From assembly GCA_963978905.1 (NCBI GenBank), contig OZ022256.1, forward strand, positions 8,043,501-8,107,500: 64,000 bases of DNA, in the 5' to 3' direction. This DNA is from Trichostrongylus colubriformis. Lineage: Eukaryota; Nematoda; Chromadorea; Rhabditida; Trichostrongylidae. This document shows, one piece after another, positions 45,793 through 57,142 of the stretch. The notes beneath the pieces were generated by a model. That model was given only the letters and a program-made list of their open reading frames with translations, ran no database searches and was not told the DNA's origin. The position numbers and the translations under genes were made by a program. Each line of letters starts with the position of its first letter. Positions within the stretch are counted from its first letter, which is position 1.

Positions 45793-47399
45793 TTTTTGAT
45801 TTATCGAATATTTCAGTAGCAGAAAGAAAATGGGACTTCCTGACCCATCGCACCTGTGTCCGCTGCATAGTCTTTGATTATGACCCCTGAAGAAGACGAC
45901 GACATGAAAACCATTCCACTTACGTTTGAAATAAATTTATTTCTTGAGTAAAGGAGTATTCACAGCTAAAACAACAACATTTACACAGATAAGTGTGCAT
46001 ATAGTATCGAAGATGGATTGAAGGGAGCTTCACATTTTCCACTTTTAGAACCCCAAAAGCGATGTTCACTTTATTAGTGTGAACGCTGGAATCATAAAAT
46101 AAGTGGGACAAACCATGCAAAATGCAAGAAAAACATGAACGAAGCACGTGAACTCTAAGAAATACAGTAGGCCTCACTAGGCATAAACATATAGGGGCCG
46201 TGCAGCTGGTGCATTCACTCAGAGAAATAAGTGGGTTATTAAATTAGCTCGTCGAGAGCGAGTTATGAAGCAAACGAGTTTGAGCTATGAGAGTAAGATC
46301 ACATTGCTTAGCTAGTGCCGGTTCCGTAATAATTGAGCAATTTCAATTAAAACAGCAAGCTGTGAAGTCTGATTGGAAGTTAGAATTTCTTCTGTTGTGC
46401 CAACGAGGTTGTTAGGTGGAATATTTATTAATGGCCTGACGTTTCGACGGGATCGTCTTCCTCGAAGGCCCCTTCCACCACCGTGCGAGTGGAACAACGC
46501 CACTCCGAGTTAGTAGTAATTAGTAAATGAGTAAATTAGTTTATTTCAGACGTACGGGGCTTCTCCGGTGTTTTCCTAGATCTCCGTCAAAACCGCTAGG
46601 GGGATGGGGCGTTTGACGGTGTAGTGGACAAAATCCTAGTCTTGAGCCACGTTTAGGCCTTCGAGGAAGACGATCCTGTCGAAGCGTAGGCCATTTATAA
46701 ATATTCCACCTAACAACCTCGTTGGCACAACAGAAGAAATTCTTACACAATATCGATGCCGAGGTTTTATGAAAAGAGAAGTTGGAACTTACTACGAAAC
46801 TGATTGGAAGTGTTAATTTATGTTCCATCTCTTCTCAACTTGCAGCCAGCCGAATATTCCTACGAACCTGATCTTCTTTTACAATTGTTTGGAAAGCCAG
46901 CAAATTAAACAGCTGACCACAAGAACCAATCTGCTAACGAGCACAGTGACAGGAGTAGTTCGGTCCGGATATGGAAAGATCATTGAATGTGAGGGTCGAG
47001 GCGCTTAATAGTACGAAAGTGAAGAAACAACGGAACTAATCTGTCAAAAATCCGAGAAGCAAGACCCCCTAGCCACCGTTTCCAAAAGGGGCGGGTCGTG
47101 TCAAAAAAACGGGTGAGTTGGGCAAAACAAGTGACAGTTGTTGAAGAAGACCGCTCTTGTAAATTCCGGGGGCGTCCTTTCTCATCGGAAGTTTCGCCAC
47201 ATTTAGTCTTCGTAGACCTCTAAATTTCATTGCGTGACCCACTCAAGGAGTTCTCAACCCACACTATCCTCACACTAACTTCAACTTAAAAAAAGAGCAC
47301 ACCACAAGTCAGCTCATAAACGGCTTCGTCATTAACAAAACCTTAAAACCACTGCAAAGCAGAAAACGCGCATATAACATTCAGAGCACGATATACGTC
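45793..47399. other. Intergenic between srg-A and srg-M
   Basis: Apart from the inverted repeat at 46,389-46,745, no gene or motif is seen. A GACA-type array lies at about 45,355-45,440, outside this span. Confidence 0.5.
46389..46745. repeat. Inverted-repeat element, about 357 bp
   Basis: Left tcttctgttgtgccaacgag, then gttgttaggtggaat and gatcgtcttcctcgaaggcc. The right arm is the inverse, ending ctcgttggcacaacagaaga. Arms are about 85 bp. No target duplication is certain. Confidence 0.75.
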
Positions 47400-47405
47400 T
47401 TTATT
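47400..47405 (-). terminator. Polyadenylation signal of srg-M
   Basis: AATAAA on the minus strand, about 67 nt past the srg-M stop codon, a typical nematode 3'-end distance. Confidence 0.5.
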
Positions 47406-47471
47406 CCGAGAAAAAAAAAATTCGGCACTTCATCCCTTATCGCCTAGCGATACCCTCAAGTACGATTGATG

Positions 47472-50400
47472 CTATTTCCTTGAGATGGACTGATGGTTTA
47501 CGACGGACACATGACTAGTAGCGCCATTTCTACCCGTTCTATAGCACACAAAATTGACGACATCTTTACGAAGATCTGCGGAGAGCATCATTGGGCAGAA
47601 AGGTGGTACGCAGATCATGACATCGTTTATCCAGTAAAACTGAAACAAGCATTTGTATGATTCCTTCAGAGAATCATTACATTAAACAAATTATTAGTCT
47701 AATTGAGAATAGGGTGAGCTCCTTATTCAGCTGGCTATTCGACATTACCACTCTACGCTCGACTTTACACTATACTTCATGTTGCAACCTCAAGAGGGCG
47801 CGAGTCCTTCTACTGAATTCACTCAGCATTTCTCCTGCCATCGTTTGTTAGGTTCTAATATATAAGTTTAGCTCGAAAGTCATTACTCAAATTTTCATAA
47901 CGTCAAAGGATTTTCGAAGGTTAGAATGCGTTAGAGCGGTAATCTTCCTTTCATAGGATATTCTTTTAAAGGAACCGCAAGGGGTCCGAAGAGAGAGGAA
48001 GATGCAAAATATGATCATTTTGTAACGAACATTGAAGTTAAAATCGATAATCGGTGGAAAACCCGGATTCAAAAGCGCGGCGCTGTGGTGTGTATTCGCA
48101 TCACATTCTCATCAACACATTGACTTTCCGAGTTGTCCGCTGTAGAGATGTCATTTGTTGTCTCGTAATGTTTTCATTCACTGGTGATGATGTGAAATAA
48201 ATGAAATAACACACAACAAACAAGTAAAACAGTTAAAGACAGCATTGGGGTTAATGTGGTTACTGAGAAATACCTGAAAGAAGTCATTCACATGGAAATT
48301 ATAGGAGTACGAATGATGTCTGTGGCAAAATCGCGGCGAAAAAGCGCGCCTCCGAGCTGTAGAAATGGCGCAACGGATAGGAGCTGTCATGCGCGTTTAT
48401 GAACATGATTTCCAACACACATTATCTTTTCGAATTCAAATGTTCGTTTACAGAGAGAAATGTTTCGAGATGTGTTTTCTTCTCTCGCTCCTGTTTCGCT
48501 GCCCTTGAGCAAAAGTTTTTGAAAGTAATAAAACATCAAAGTAAGTGTTTAGGTGGGTGTGAAAAAGTCACCTGCATAGTCGCCCAGAGGTCGAAGGATG
48601 CATTCATGGTGATGGAAGCAATTGCCTTTGAGATTTGTTGTGCGCACATCAGCATAGTAGAAATAAACACCAGGGCCGTATAGAGTAATAGACTCTGGAT
48701 CAAGTGCTAGACATATTCCAGAAGATTTCGAAGAACTTAGTATCTATTTAGCTACCGATGCATAATATTTAAATTGGGAGGATAATATCAATTCAGATGT
48801 GATGTGATTATGATGTTATTAAGGATGTTTCTCATTTTTATCATTCCTATTTTTGCACACCTAGTTTTCTTCCTAAGATGGCTACATTGAGCAGTGAACT
48901 GCTATCTTTTGCCTTCAGATTTGATATGCTCACGAAAGAATAAGCTCACCTTTTCGTACCGACTATTTCTCATGCTGTCACCGAGTTTTGATAGCCTACG
49001 CCATTCGATAAAGAGCTTGCCATTGAGAATAAGGCTCACAATGGCATAAACAAGGCTAGCTCCGAAGTAGATGGATCTGCTTCTCTGCAAGGACAGTGTT
49101 GCTTTCGTTAGTATGCTCAGAGGAAAGTTCTGAGGTATAAGGAATCGCTGTATGGCGTATTCCACTTGCTTTCTTATTATTTGGCAGGTTCTTCAATGCC
49201 TGATATGGTGTGTTATAGTTCTGCTTGAATTATTCTGTTCTCTTCTGTTTTTATTACTGTATTTTTTCTAGCCCACAGCCGTATACTAGTACGACTCCTC
49301 GAAATCTGTAGCGCTTCCATGGAATGCAAAGTAACTTATCCTTATCTGTCGACAAATTTCCTGCTTACCAAGCTCACTCTATTTGATGTATTGGTGTGGT
49401 GCAACTTGGCCTCTTCCAAGTTTCCCTCTTCCACGTGGGTTGCCGATATACCCGTGTCTCGGAGTTCCAGTAAACTTCCATGACCCTGGTTGTAGGTGAG
49501 GGCGCCACAGCCGGCTGGTGCTAACATTTGCTCGATGCTCATCCCAAATATATCAAGATCAAAGTCTACTTGGTTCTACAGACCCCATAAAATTGTGAGA
49601 TTGTGCATTGGCTTATATTCCAGATAGCTCCACTTCATTTCCTACTTACCATTATGTTCAGGAAATGCTGCTCTATCGGCCACCAGATTTTGAAAGTATA
49701 GTTTTCTAAAATTAGCAATGTTCCATATCTAATAGATTGGTAATGATCCTTATTCAATCTTCTGCCTTCTTCAATCCCACCTACAGTTTTGTATTTTATG
49801 ATATTGCGTCACAGCCGGCATAAATAATTATATAAATAAATTAAATGCAGCTGCTTTGCATGACGGTGGTCTGTGGTGAAGACGACTAAGGAAGTTGAGA
49901 CCTATCTCTCCAGTGATGAAAGGACATAACCCATCTTCGCCAACAACTGGTTGGAGAGAAGGTGCCTTGTTTCTCGGACTGATAGCAGTTCCTCTTCGTT
50001 GCTCTCTTTTTCGGCATCAACTGATTCCTTCATTTTTATGAGGTAGTCTACCTACCTTTAGGAGGAGACTAAAACGTACGTGATTTACACAGAAAAGGAA
50101 GCACCAATCTCCCAATGTCTCTATCACTGCTAAATAGGGCAGAAATGCCAAAAAATCTTTTCAATCTTCTCTTCCGTCATTTCTTTGGTACGCATTGGTT
50201 TCACAAGGAGTAGCTCCCTCGTACACAACTCTACACCATTTTAGAAACTGCTTACTCCGTTTAAAAATAGCAAACTATTGAAAACAGGTGTTCAGAATAG
50301 GTGGTCTCCCATGATTCTCGTCCTCTTCATTCGAAAACCCTGTTTCTAGAACATCAATTTTTGCTAGATAGCTAAGGGTGTGGGCCTTTGATTGTGTACA

Positions 50401-50979
50401 CTCAGAATTTCTTACGGGAAGAGCGGTCCTTTCCTAGACGAGGTGTTTTTCCTCGAATGCCTTCACTCTTTAGTTAGAAGGTATTGAAAACTGGTGAAGT
50501 TATAGTGAACAAACTAACCCAACTGGCGCTCGCTTCTGTGCCAATATATGTGTAGGTGCCATCGTCATTTCGGGTATAAACTATTTTCGCACCAATAATG
50601 TGAATAAAAGCTGCAATTGCCACAATGTATTGAGCAACTATCATGATGCATACATTCCGTCTGCTCCAAATCTAGAAGAAAATCTCTGTGTATCTCTGTA
50701 CTGGAACCTATTTCGAAGCCACTTTCGAATGCGTTAGTATTTCTGCTGCTAGACCATTGTTTCAAACTGACGAACCGCTGACCTTATCATACCTGTTTAT
50801 CAGGCAGAGAGCGGAATATCGGTTGATCGTGATAAGCATATTTCCTGTCATATGTGAAAGAAAAGTTGCTCCACTGAGAAGTAGCGAAACAACGAGTGGA
50901 TGTAAAGCTGGACTCAGGCTTAGCTGTCTATTCAGGCGTTTGAAGCAGCTAATAGGAATTGAAAGTACGTCCGTAATTC
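47472..50979 (-). CDS. srg-M: Srg-type chemoreceptor paralog, exons 2-6 (exon 1 not found)
   Basis: Exons in transcript order: 50,979-50,783; 50,671-50,519; 49,084-48,950; 48,694-48,572; 47,639-47,472 (TAG 47,474-47,472). Exon boundaries, phases and lengths match srg-A one for one. The exceptions are exon 2, three bases shorter (one codon lost after SPALH), and the last exon, longer by six codons. Conserved text includes ITDVLSI, NRYSALCLINRYDK, IW, LFIEWRRLSKLGD, STMLMC and INDVMICVPPFC. No stop or frameshift in 257 codons. Exon 5 differs from srg-A at 11 of 41 residues by hand count, so this is the older paralog. I could not find an exon encoding the N-terminus and TM1 between 50,980 and 53,700. 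It may be distant, too diverged, or lost, in which case the gene would be dead. Confidence 0.82.
48235..48395. mobile_element. MITE-3 half copy in the last intron of srg-M
   Basis: aaagacagcattggggttaa start, then agcgcgcctccgagctgtag and cggataggagctgtc. Only one arm is present. Confidence 0.6.
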
Positions 50980-51060
50980 CTGAGCAAGGTTTATGTCAAT
51001 ACAGGTAAACAATAAAACCGTTATTCCCATTTCATTTTTTTATTTTCTAATTTTATGTAT

Positions 51061-51328
51061 ACCAGTTGGCGGGCGCACACTACTGCGCGCGATTCATGGC
51101 TATGTTGTGGAAAATGGGTTAGATCGGCCCGACCACAGTTGTGCATAGAGTTCAGTGGGAATTTCCTTTCCTCTGCTTTCAGCTGAGCTATTTATTCGGA
51201 TAAAAGCAGAGAAGATGGCATGATAAAAAAGCACTACGGTATTGATGTACTTCAGTCGCTTTGCATCGAACCCATTTTGCATGTCATCGACATGAATCGA
51301 GCGCAGTAGTGTGCGCCAGCCAACTGGT
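51061..51328. mobile_element. MITE with 38-bp terminal inverted repeats
   Basis: accagttggcgggcgcacac, tactgcgcgcgattcatg on the left; the right end is the inverse, catgaatcgagcgcagtagt, gtgcgccagccaactggt. 268 bp. A left-end fragment is at 6,037-6,110. Confidence 0.8.
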
Positions 51329-51329
51329 T

Positions 51330-51950
51330 TAGGTCATCATTGGAAATTTGGATAGTTTGGAGATCTATAAATTTGTATACGATCGCATCGAATGGTAGCA
51401 AATTGTTCGCTTGCTAAGCATCTAATTCCTACACATTGATGGCAGATCCATATCCCGCTTATCGATGTTTCTCACTTTTGTAAACATGCTTCATTACTTG
51501 GAATTTTACATAGTCTAGCGGTCGATACCCAGTGTTGCTGCCAGTACCGCATTAGAATATGATTCTGAGTGAACCGCTTGCTTTGCTATCACAAATATAG
51601 GTTGTACCATGATTATCAATGTAGATCGCAGTATCAAGAGAAATGCACCATTTTTTGGAACGCTAGGCGATTCAGCGGTTGACACATCGGCCAGTGATAT
51701 TAGAACATAAACAAAATATGTTTACCCGATGGCATTCAGTCGCTTTTGCTAAGGCGGTCGTATAGTAGTAGCAAGCGATGTGAAGGATTTCATCCCATCC
51801 AATTCCTAACGGTTCTTATCAGCCACCCAAAGCCGTTATTAGTTTCACTGAGGTCTCTGTACCCAACAATACCATTGAGGTCCCGTACCCTACAATACCG
51901 CGAATGTGAACATTCCACAATTAGCCGCAAAAGCGAACCGGCCTTGGTGA
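51330..51950. other. No gene seen
   Basis: Searched on the minus strand for the missing srg-M exon 1 without success. The sequence from about 51,840 grades into the tandem repeat. Confidence 0.5.
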
Positions 51951-51959
51951 TATTTCCTG

Positions 51960-52500
51960 ACATGTCCCCGTCCCACTCCGCTGAACACCCATGAGTGTCA
52001 GCGCTCCAGGATCAACGCGAAAGGCAAAACGAATCTGACGACATTTACATTCTCATGCTCCTTATCGAATCTTATCAACCATCATCAATTTAGATCACCC
52101 ACCATCAATGTCCCTGGCCCACCCTGCTTAACACTTATGAGTGTCAGCGCTCTTGGATCAACGCGAAAGGCGAAAAGGATTTGACGACATTTGCCTTCTC
52201 ATGCTCCTTATCGAACCTTATCAACCTTATCAATTTGGATCACCCACCATCAATGTCCCCGTCCCACTCCGCAAAACACCTGTGAGAATGAACGCTCCGG
52301 GACCAATGCGAAAAACGAAACGGATTCGCCGGCTCTAGTCTTTTTACGCTTCTTATCGAATCTTATCAACCGTTATCAATGCGGGTCACCCACCATTAAT
52401 GTCCCCGTTCCACCCCGCACAAAACCTATGAGTGTTAGCGCTCTTGGATCAACGCGAAAGGCGAAACTGGTTTGGTGACATTTGACTTCCGAAGCCCCGT
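51960..52500 (+). repeat. Tandem array of about four units, period about 146 bp
   Basis: Unit starts near 51,961, 52,109, 52,254 and 52,401. Each carries tccccgtcccactccgc, tgagtgtcagcgct, gatcaacgcgaaag, ttctcatgctccttatcgaa and cacccaccatcaatg, with variations. The last unit is partial, and a decayed earlier unit may lie at 51,850-51,960. Frames spanning it are repeat translations. Confidence 0.85.
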
Positions 52501-52611
52501 ATCAGCTGCTATCACTTTCGGTCCACCACCGCTGGGGTTTCCTTGGCACCCCCTATATCACTTGCAAAACAAAATCTCAGCTTTGCTGCGACGCGAGATG
52601 TGAATTTCGTG

Positions 52612-52665
52612 ACAGACAGACACACACACAGACGCACACATGGACAGACAGACATACTTGGCGGA
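52612..52665 (+). repeat. GACA/CACA microsatellite with nearby TATA-like tail
   Basis: cagacagacacacacacaga followed by cggattatatatagtagga. Same tail type as at 14.03, 15.48, 22.65, 45.36 and 63.52 kb. Confidence 0.8.
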
Positions 52666-53006
52666 TTATATATAGTAGGATCATTTCATGGTTCTACACA
52701 TGTCTAAAATATCATATATCACGTGGCCGAGAACTAGAACGCGTACTCAGCGTTCATTTTTAACTTTTCGTTTTTCCATTTTTGGGAAGCTTGGGAGCTA
52801 CGAAGAGGTGCAGATCAGGTAGCTGAAATGAATACTAAGATCTTCCTCTTCTTATGAGAGTATGATCATTTTTTGGATCAGTGCAAACGAGAAGAGGGCA
52901 TTTCCTACGAAAAAATGGTCCAAACTTGTAGTTGTTCTGAGGATCCACTGTACGTTTATGTGGATGTATTTTTTTCCTCAAAATGCTAGTTGGGATCTGC
53001 CCGACA

Positions 53007-53158
53007 TTAGGCCGCGTACATACTGTGCGGTGGCAGCTACAGTGCGTGGCGGCGTGTCTCTGTGTGGAAACCTGTACCACTCCGTTTCGTTGCCTGTGTC
53101 GTCTCTGCACCTCCCTCGTGCTAATCTGTCTCGCTGCCTGTGAACACAGTCAGCCTTA
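53007..53158. mobile_element. hAT-like GC-rich MITE copy
   Basis: ttaggccgcgtacatactgt start; cgttgcctgtgtcgtctctg and gaacacagtcagcctta at the end. Related to 41,763-41,939 and 59,975-60,154. Confidence 0.5.
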
Positions 53159-53159
53159 T

Positions 53160-53735
53160 GAGTTCCTTGAGACTGTCGAAAGTTAGTGGTAAACCACATA
53201 TTTTAGCCAATACTTGTTTTCTTGAGTGTTTAGATGATCGTTTACAACCCATGTAGCGATTGTCATAGATTTGGCTTGTGATAACAAGTGTTTGTGTTTG
53301 TACTCACTGTTGTTACTGAGTGCTATGTCAGCCCTTCCCTAGAAAGGGCTACTCTGCGGTATGCTAGTAACTTGTCGCCTCTTGCTACAATAAAGCACTT
53401 GGTTTGAAGCTGTAACATTGAGATTCCTCACGCATGGTCCGTTACGTAAAAGTATGACCGGGCACAAGCATTGCATTGACGAAAATTATTGATCCAACTA
53501 TCGATCCCTGAATTTACTCTGAGGATGCGACCTTCGGATGACTGCTACGTGGGGATTCAGACCATGAACCTGCTCTTGAATTATTCCCTAACCCATGCAT
53601 GACCCCAAGTTGAATCGAACTGGCATCCTAATCTTAGCGTCTTGAATGGGGGAAACCGTGACTGACACTAAGTGAAGTGATTCAGAGAGAGTTTACCTCT
53701 TGAGCCTGACCCAATGTGAAGTATCTAAAAAGGTG
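53160..53735. other. No gene seen
   Basis: Intergenic up to the left edge of duplicated block B. Confidence 0.5.
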
Positions 53736-54267
53736 GTTGTGAGGAATATGGTGGAGGACATGGGAACGTGGGCCCAAAAAAGTCGGAGTCCTGCCTGAGG
53801 GAAAAAACGAAACTGCAGCTTCCAACGAAAAGCTGGTTTTTCTCATAAGAATGCGACATTTTATAGGTAGTCGCATTGAAAAGAATCCAACGCTCTCAAT
53901 CTTCTCCCCTTTTATCCACTCTGAACGAAGCTATGACAACGCGACGCTTTGCGTCAATTAATCTGTCGCTAGGAGACAATTTTTCGAAAAATGTGAGCGG
54001 TGTTGTAGTAGTCACGCTGTGCATATCAGTGTTAAAAATTAGTGAAGATTTTTGCGAAATTCCATTCACTAAAACGAAGGACAGCATAACATCCTCCGAC
54101 TCCAACTTTCTAATATTAATCCGTTCATTTCACCAAATCACTACAGTGTAGCCATGTTATGCTCAGACATACTACTACAACGTGGCTAAGGGGTTTGGTC
54201 CATATGATAGATAGTTAGGAGCAAGAACGGACATGCAGGAGATCATGAAAATCACAGAATTTTGTAG

Positions 54268-54557
54268 ACGCAAAGGAACACGGCAAGAACTAATCGGAAG
54301 CAAGAAATTAAAATTTTCCTACAGGCCACCTTTTTGTGCTGCTACTAAGCACACTTATTATGATTTGGCACAATGCGCGTAAGCCTCACTCCGTTTGAAA
54401 ATCAAATAAACTTACTACATGCATTTTTGCAATTTATTTAGAAAACTGGCTCTACATGACTACCACGACAATTGCTATTCTGAATTGTGCATGGATATGC
54501 TTTTCTTTCCTTAATCCGTTACTGCTCATTGCTCTGAACCAGTACGTGATCCTATGA
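54268..54557 (+). pseudogene. G1 tail pseudogene (copies of exons 5 and 6)
   Basis: Exon-5 copy 54,268-54,378 and exon-6 copy 54,442-54,557. Relative to G1, exon 5 lacks one base in the TM6 codons after FLCC, turning TAC ATA AGC into TAC TAA GC and creating an immediate stop. Exon 6 remains open and nearly identical, with the same TM7 text (NPLLLIALNQY). Exons 1-4 are absent because the duplicated segment starts downstream of them. Confidence 0.85.
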
Positions 54558-54810
54558 ATACGAACACATTTTTGCATTACTCACGAACTTACGAATTCTC
54601 GGGTAATTCTCGTAAGGTTCACACAAGATCACTTTTGCACTTACTGCAGGAATTGTAAAAGAAATGTTTTGAGTTGAAGCAGCGCTTCCGAGCACGGTAT
54701 GAGTGTGTCCTGTGAGTCAAGAGCACCTAGTCTGAGAGTTGAAAAAGGCCTATACTAGCATTTTAGTCATGAACCCTACTCCCTTCATTTCTTACCCACC
54801 ATCTTTTGTA

Positions 54811-55792
54811 CTTACTTACTTACTTTGATACTTTGATGGTCCTTCTGCTGGCGGTCTTCTCAGCGGGGACCACAGCTCATCCATACCGCCCGATTTTTGG
54901 CGACTTGCATCCAATGTAGGCCGCGTTCTCTGAAACACTTGTAAAACGAATCGGCCCACCGTGTCGGCGGTCGTCCTAGCGGTCTCCTTTTGTCTCGTGG
55001 AAGCCACTCTGTGACGCGGAGACTCCATCTGCCATCATCACGGCGAAGTAAGTGGCCAGCCCAGCGGTGTTTCGAATGTGCCATGTATTGCAGAGGATCT
55101 TTCAAACGCGATCTCTCTTTCAAATCCGAGCTTCGCAATCCTTGCTTCCATTGTTGATGCCGACTGATATTCAGAAAGCATCTTTCCAATGCACGATGAG
55201 CCGTCTGCATGGCCTTAGCGATTGTTTTGTTTTCGGGCCAAGTCTCGGTCGCGTAGCACAACGCGGGCAATACTGAAGCGTTGAATATCGAGGCCTTGAG
55301 GTCTGGATCATTTACCTGATCCATTACTTCGCGAATCGATCCAAAAGCTGCCCATGCAGCGCGTCTCCTGCGGTTTATTTCAGGAGTGATGTTGTTCGCC
55401 ATGTTCAGCTCTCTTCCCAGATACACGTAGGAATCGACTCTTTGAAGAGCTTTTCCTGCTAGCTTTACCGTTCCCGTTTCGCACCACTGGTTCACCATCA
55501 GCTGCGTTTTAGACATATTCATTTCCAAGCCAATCTTCAACCCTGTCGCGTTGAGTTCGTTTACCATCTCTTCCATTTCGGCGACGCTGCTAGATACCAG
55601 AACGATGTCATCAGCAAAGCGGAGGTTGCTAATTCTTCTCCCATCGACAAGATATCCTTTGTTTTCCCAATCAAGGGTTGACATCGCATATTGTAGTGCA
55701 GCCGTAAATAATTTAGGAGATATCGTGTCTCCTTGCCGTACTCCTTTCTCGATGGAGACCCTCATTGGGCGCTCGAACAATCGGATCAATGA
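54811..55792 (-). mobile_element. RTE-type non-LTR retrotransposon, 5'-truncated, with target duplication
   Basis: 982-bp insertion flanked by ccatcttttgta at 54,799-54,810 and 55,793-55,804 (12 bp, perhaps 13). The matching site in block A (37,589-37,600) has one copy of this sequence and no insertion. On the minus strand the element ends in a simple tail, atcaaagtatcaaag followed by taag repeats. It starts inside the reverse transcriptase, so endonuclease and the N-terminal RT motifs are missing. Confidence 0.92.
54860..55792 (-). CDS. Reverse transcriptase C-terminal fragment of the RTE element
   Basis: Open for about 310 codons within the element, ending at 54,860. The RT palm motifs are intact: GVRQGDTISPKLFTA, NLRFADDIVLVSSS with the catalytic DD pair, and LGLEMNMSKTQ-like text (IGLEMNMSKTQL here). 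The connection region has YVYLGRELN, ATETWP and RWAGHLLRRDDGRW, ending GRPPTRWADSF. The frame continues by chance 16 codons into flanking DNA through the target duplication, so the apparent ATG at 55,840 is not the element's start. It cannot be an active enzyme source because the endonuclease and N-terminal RT are absent. The intact frame points to a young insertion. Confidence 0.85.
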   Translation of the reverse strand, partial: SLIRLFERPMRVSIEKGVRQGDTISPKLFTAALQYAMSTLDWENKGYLVDGRRISNLRFADDIVLVSSSVAEMEEMVNELNATGLKIGLEMNMSKTQLMVNQWCETGTVKLAGKALQRVDSYVYLGRELNMANNITPEINRRRRAAWAAFGSIREVMDQVNDPDLKASIFNASVLPALCYATETWPENKTIAKAMQTAHRALERCFLNISRHQQWKQGLRSSDLKERSRLKDPLQYMAHSKHRWAGHLLRRDDGRWSLRVTEWLPRDKRRPLGRPPTRWADSFYKCFRERGLHWMQVAKNRAVWMSCGPR

Positions 55793-55876
55793 CCATCTTT
55801 TGTAGAAACAAAAAATACGAAGGTCTGTGCGACACGACAAGTCTAGGAGTAGGTAGATTACGACTCGTCTTCAATG

Positions 55877-56688
55877 CTTAAAGGCACCATTATAGGTGAA
55901 GGAAATTTGGGATTTGGGAGTTCATCATCACTGAAACGAACCTTCTACTTCAGAAGAGGTCATATGTGGCGAAAATCGCATTGAAAAAACGCTGCTTGGG
56001 GTGTCAAGACAACCCTGCAGCTCGGCATGTCGTCCTGCGGTCCTGCAGCCGGACGAGTAGCCGAGGAGGGACGGGAAAACAATCGCGGCCGGCTGATTCC
56101 TCTAGCCTGTCTGCATTCCACCCCTGCGAGTGACGCAGAGAGACGCGAGAGAGAAGGGGAATTTTCAAGTTCCTATTCCTCGGTTTTTTCGCTGTTTTAT
56201 GTCGTTCTTTCTCTATGTTATATTGCTGAGCACCTCTACTTTCATAATCCCCCAATTAACAAAATTTACCCCTACCGGTGTATTAAGTAGCGCCACGAGG
56301 CCTCCTAGCAGCGCTAAATCCGCGGGAAGCAACTGCGACCCCATCCAGCACTGGACGATATGTACTTTTTCCAACGTGGAGTTTACGTGGGCTTGTGATT
56401 CTGCGATAGGATAAGATAAAGAAGAAATCCCAGTGGTTAATGAACGGTTCACTTGGGGAAACAGGTAAGGAATTCAAGGTTCCTTATGGTACCATCCAAC
56501 GGGAACTAATTCAAAAGCTTGTTTTCACGCGGTAATCTCGTACAAGGCCAGATGTCAGGAGGCCTCATTTGCCACTTACGGTGGCTTCTTTCGCACTTTT
56601 CTTTTTTCAGTTTATTCTTTAGCACCTCTACTTTCATAATTCTGGTCTTTACCCCATTCAAGGTAATCGCGGAAAGTGGCTTCAAAGC
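55877..56688. mobile_element. Composite insertion unique to block B
   Basis: Lies where block A runs directly from cttcattgtcgaa to gcaatcatgcacgg. Left border cttaaaggcaccat and right border gtggcttcaaa are weakly inverted. It includes an inverted copy of the GC-rich dispersed repeat (55,925-56,290) and a second gcacctctactttcataat block near 56,620. Confidence 0.55.
55925..56290 (-). repeat. GC-rich dispersed repeat, inverted copy
   Basis: Reverse complement of 39,400-39,765: gaggtcatatgtggcgaaaa, cggcatgtcgtcctgcggtc and atgtcgttctttct. Apparent open frames are shadows of the repeat. Confidence 0.75.
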
Positions 56689-56689
56689 A

Positions 56690-57032
56690 ATCGTGTACAA
56701 AAAAAAAAGAGTTTCTCTGTTACTTATATATTTATGATCCATTTGCTTAATAAGGGTCAGATGCAAATGAAATCCGGCTACGATGCAGCTTTTGAGGTGG
56801 TGGACGAAGGGGCAAGCCGTCCGAGAGGGTGACCCGCCCATTGTCCGCTACTTGGAAGAGCTGTATCTCAGCCGGATTCTCACTTGAGATTAGATTTATC
56901 GCATGCGTGTATACTCATGAAACTCACAGTAAGTCGACTTTATCAGATGGATCGCCACGCTGCCTTGGAACACAAACACAATTAAAGTATACGGATGACA
57001 GATAAATTCATTTCATGCACGATTTGTTTTGA
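56690..57032. mobile_element. TTAA-MITE relative (copy f), partner of copy c
   Basis: gcaatcgtgtacaaaaaaaa start; interior gatgcagcttttgaggtggt; inverted end aaattcatttcatgcacgat. Shared with block A. Confidence 0.6.
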
Positions 57033-57142
57033 GCAAAAAGCAAAACCTTGGTAACGGCTATGGTAAGTAATAGTATTGTACAATGACCTCTTCGAGCGGC
57101 ACTCGAACCCATCTGCTTTTTGAACATTGGTGATCAGACCCA

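Noticed and set aside
51740..52480. Several 65-95-codon frames
   Set aside because: Translations of the 146-bp tandem repeat in shifting frames.
53600..53650. tRNA-like text (ttgaatcgaact) on the minus strand
   Set aside because: No acceptor or D stem could be paired.
55793..55840. First 16 codons of the apparent RT frame including its ATG
   Set aside because: They come from flanking DNA and the target duplication, not from the retrotransposon.
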